From Methylomonas sp. (GTDB lineage Bacteria > Pseudomonadota > Gammaproteobacteria > Methylococcales > Methylomonadaceae): a DNA stretch of 7,919 nucleotides. Both the position numbers and the translations under genes were made by a program. The stretch covers positions 1 to 7,919 of the forward strand of contig JALSLS010000414.1 in assembly GCA_026988195.1 (NCBI GenBank). The letters are read 5' to 3'. Each line of letters opens with the position of its first letter. Positions within the stretch are counted from its first letter, which is position 1. The notes beneath the pieces were generated by a model. The model was not told the DNA's origin, searched no databases, and was given only the letters and a program-made list of their open reading frames with translations. This document shows positions 5,747-7,919 of the stretch, in pieces.

Positions 5747-6229
5747 TCAATTCTTTTTACTTCTATTCCACCAGCTTGATACAGTTTTTGTCAAACTAGG
5801 TGACTGAATTGGCGTAGCTGAACTCCTAGTTACAAGTTTTAAAGGTGTTTTATGTTTTAACGAAGCAACATAATCCATACCTAAAATAAACTTTGCTCGA
5901 ATAAAGGACACGCCTAATAGAGCAATAATCAAAGGGAAAAACTCATAAAAAATACCCACTACGGTAGATTGGTCATCAAATGTTTCGCTCGATAATTCCC
6001 CTGCTGACCTTTCAGTTGCTGAATAACCCAATTCTGATAAATCACTAATAATAGACTGGTCAAGTGCCCCTTGAAGCATTCCTATCATTGAGTACCCTAA
6101 AAACTTAAGGGTAAGGAAAGAAATGCCGCCAATAACAGCCCACATGACGGCTTGTTTTTTTACAGATGCTGCCGAAGAGAAAAACCAGATAGCCACTATA
6201 ATATTAATTATTCCAAAAATAACACCCAT
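5747..6229 (-). CDS. Small membrane protein of unknown function
   Basis: This 160-residue protein has three likely membrane helices: about 4-20, 27-53 and 89-111. Between the second and third is an acidic, serine-rich loop (57-88), and the last 45 residues are basic and hydrophilic (ending WWNRSKKN), probably cytoplasmic. I recognise no family. An AGG about 9 bases before the ATG is a weak ribosome-binding site. The gene is divergent from the regulator at 6364, with 134 bases between the starts, and its 3-prime end lies 25 bases from MITE copy 2. A short AT-rich hairpin (5732-5753) overlaps its stop codon. Divergence from a two-component system makes it a possible target of that regulator, but nothing in the sequence proves this. 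Confidence 0.78.
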   Translation of the reverse strand: MGVIFGIINIIVAIWFFSSAASVKKQAVMWAVIGGISFLTLKFLGYSMIGMLQGALDQSIISDLSELGYSATERSAGELSSETFDDQSTVVGIFYEFFPLIIALLGVSFIRAKFILGMDYVASLKHKTPLKLVTRSSATPIQSPSLTKTVSSWWNRSKKN

Positions 6230-6258
6230 TACTAAAACCTCACGTTAGTATTAAAAAA

Positions 6259-6274
6259 TAGCCAACCTTGGCTA
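6259..6274 (-). promoter_or_regulatory. Palindrome followed by a T-run in the divergent promoter region
   Basis: TAGCCAA-cc-TTGGCTA is a 16-base palindrome with 7-base arms. Read on the minus strand it is followed by six T residues, giving the look of a short intrinsic terminator (5-bp stem, 6-base loop, T-run) located ahead of the 6229-5747 gene. A perfect minus-strand TATAAT occurs upstream at 6331-6326, but no good -35 box stands at the right distance. It could therefore be a leader attenuator for the minus-strand gene, or simply an operator shared by the two divergent genes. Confidence 0.4.
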
Positions 6275-6363
6275 GGAATATTGATAAACATCCTTGGTGT
6301 AGAAGATCATCATCAAGTAGCTGTTATTATAGAAAACAAAGCTTTCAATAACCTTACAAGCCA

Positions 6364-7038
6364 ATGAATATTTTATTAATAGAAGATGACGAGGTTCTCG
6401 CTGATGGACTTACCCATACGCTTTCTAAAAAGGGTTACCTTGTAACGGGGGCAACAACAGGTGCTTATGCTGAACACTTATTAATGGCTCAAGGTTTCGA
6501 CATAATAATATTGGATCTAGGTCTACCTGATATAGATGGCCTGCAATTATTACGCAAACTACGCAAGAAAAAATACTCTCTCCCTATTATGATCTTGACT
6601 GCACGGGATGATATGAATGATCGTATTGAAGGCATTACTCAGGGAGCGGATGATTATATGATCAAACCGTTTGAACTTAGAGAGCTTGAAGCACGATTAG
6701 ATGCTTTGATTAGACGTTGTTATGGCGGTTTCAATCATTTGATTGAGGTTGGAAGTTTGCAATTAGATACCAGTAACCACCAAATTTTAGCCAACGCAGA
6801 GCATCTACCGTTGTCTTCACGTGAGTCTGCAATTTTGGAACTATTGATGGTTCAGAAAGGTAAAGTCATCAGTAAAGATAAAATTGCACAATATTTGTCC
6901 GTCTATGGTGATGCGCTGGCTGATAATGCCATTGAAGTTTATATTCACCGCATTAGAAAGCGTATTGAACCTTACGATATGGGTATTAGGACGTTTCGAG
7001 GTTTAGGGTATTTATTGGAAAATAAACTTGATGAATAA
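6364..7038 (+). CDS. OmpR-family response regulator (TctD/QseB-like)
   Basis: This 224-residue regulator has an intact receiver: acidic residues E7/D8/D9, phosphoacceptor D51 in ILDLGLPDIDG, T79 in LTARDDMNDR, and K101 in IKPFE. The DNA-binding winged helix occupies about 127-219, with recognition helix DNAIEVYIHRIRKRI and wing RTFRGLGYLL. The LTARDDMNDRIEGITQGADDYMIKPF region is typical of the TctD/QseB branch, different from the paralogue at 2274-2942. No ribosome-binding site is apparent before the ATG. The next gene, a TctE-like kinase, starts 8 bases before this gene ends, so the two are translationally coupled partners. Known TctD proteins regulate tricarboxylate uptake; no transporter lies in this window. 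Confidence 0.94.
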   Translation: MNILLIEDDEVLADGLTHTLSKKGYLVTGATTGAYAEHLLMAQGFDIIILDLGLPDIDGLQLLRKLRKKKYSLPIMILTARDDMNDRIEGITQGADDYMIKPFELRELEARLDALIRRCYGGFNHLIEVGSLQLDTSNHQILANAEHLPLSSRESAILELLMVQKGKVISKDKIAQYLSVYGDALADNAIEVYIHRIRKRIEPYDMGIRTFRGLGYLLENKLDE

Positions 7039-7919
7039 GATCAGAAGTCTAAAAACAGCCATAGCCTATCGGCTAATTATTCCGGTTATCATTTTTATTA
7101 TTTTAGAAACGGCTTTATCTTATTTTGTTACCTTACACTATGTTGAAAAAACGTATGATCGTTGGTTACTACACTCAGCTCGCTCGCTAATACAGGAGGT
7201 TAAGGTAATTGATAATAAAGTCACGGTAAACCTATCCGCTAATGCACTGGAAATATTTAAATGGAATGATACCGATACCACTTTTTTTAAAATCAATGCT
7301 GAGAAAAAGGGTTTAATAGTGGGCGACGATATGTTACCTGAACCCTTGCATCCCATAAATATAAATCAGCCTGTCTATTCAAATCTAAGCCTTGATGACA
7401 AAGCTATCCGCATGGTTTCTTTACAAGTACCAAGTATTTTGTCAGAAAAAGTTTATATCCACGTAGCCGAGACTTTAAACAAACGGCAGGATATGATGAT
7501 TGATATTTTATTGGCTGATTTAATCCCTCAACTATTATTAACCTTACTCATCAGCATACTTCTTTTTGAAGGGATTAGTCACGGACTCGCACCCTTACAC
7601 AAATTGGCAAAGGATATTTCACAACGTTCGCCCAGTGATTTAAGTCCAATCTCTGAAACACAGGTATTTACCGAGGTAAGAGCTTTAACCGATACCATTA
7701 ATACTTTATTGGAAAAACTATCAGCCGCTATCGCTTCTCAACAACGTTTTATTGCTAATGCGGCACATCAATTACGTACGCCATTAGCCGGGCTAAAGTT
7801 ACAAGCAGAACGAGCTAAACGCGAAGACGACATACTCACTATGCAACCAGCGTTGTCACAAATTCAGAACAGTGCTGATAAAGCTTCACATATGATCACT
7901 CAGCTGTTGGCTTTAGCTC
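7031..7919 (+). CDS. TctE-like sensor histidine kinase, incomplete at window end
   Basis: The frame from the ATG at 7031 stays open through the last base (296 codons seen). It overlaps the regulator's end by 8 bases. Residues 12-36 are a membrane helix, directly followed by YVEKTYDRWLLHSARSL, the hallmark of the TctE-type sensor domain (2CSK_N family). The periplasmic part runs to about 155, a second helix to about 180, then a HAMP-like linker (SHGLAPLHKLAKDI onwards) and the phosphoacceptor motif FIANAAHQLRTPLAGL with H246. The ATPase domain lies beyond the window. Members of this family sense small ligands, citrate-type compounds in TctE, but the ligand here is unknown. A GGA lies about 12 bases before the start. 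The family length of about 450-470 residues suggests one third is missing. Confidence 0.92.
   Translation, partial: MNKIRSLKTAIAYRLIIPVIIFIILETALSYFVTLHYVEKTYDRWLLHSARSLIQEVKVIDNKVTVNLSANALEIFKWNDTDTTFFKINAEKKGLIVGDDMLPEPLHPININQPVYSNLSLDDKAIRMVSLQVPSILSEKVYIHVAETLNKRQDMMIDILLADLIPQLLLTLLISILLFEGISHGLAPLHKLAKDISQRSPSDLSPISETQVFTEVRALTDTINTLLEKLSAAIASQQRFIANAAHQLRTPLAGLKLQAERAKREDDILTMQPALSQIQNSADKASHMITQLLALA

Noticed and set aside
7138..7356. Minus-strand open frame of 72 codons
   Set aside because: It is antisense to the sensor region of the TctE-like kinase, which is open through the window end with intact motifs.

Overview
The window is AT-rich, bacterial and densely coding. Protein families and gene order (OmpR-type two-component pairs, b561-type cytochrome next to a PepSY protein, TctE-like kinase) point to a gammaproteobacterium. 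The many small palindromic repeats would fit a repeat-rich lineage such as Methylococcales or Thiotrichales, but I cannot fix the taxon from this sequence alone.

Layout. (1) Positions 1-268 are one copy of a roughly 230-bp palindromic MITE-like element, cut by the window edge and carrying an extra branched insertion. (2) Positions 269-604 are non-coding with two stem-loop regions, leading into a small membrane protein (605-964) built from an internally duplicated two-helix unit. (3) Positions 983-1106 hold a second, unrelated 124-bp snap-back element. (4) Positions 1373-5186 look like one operon: cytochrome b561-type membrane protein, secreted PepSY protein, OmpR-family response regulator, PhoQ-like histidine kinase, and cation diffusion facilitator. 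The regulator and kinase overlap by 4 bases, and the other gaps are 2 to 20 bases. (5) Positions 5187-5492 are non-coding, followed by a complete second copy of the first MITE (5493-5721) in the opposite orientation, so the 5.2-kb block of genes lies between inverted MITE copies. (6) A lone minus-strand gene for a small unknown membrane protein (5747-6229) is divergent from a second two-component pair: a TctD/QseB-type regulator (6364-7038) and a TctE-like kinase (7031 to the window end, incomplete).

How the genes may work together (inference): the first operon couples a haem-containing membrane electron carrier and a periplasmic PepSY protein to a two-component system and a divalent-metal exporter. 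This suggests an envelope response to metal or redox stress. The second pair resembles the TctDE family that senses small carboxylates, but no transporter is visible in the window, so its target is unknown. The most unusual material is the set of mobile-looking palindromes and their possible RNA structures, plus the conserved-looking cytochrome/PepSY/two-component/CDF cassette.
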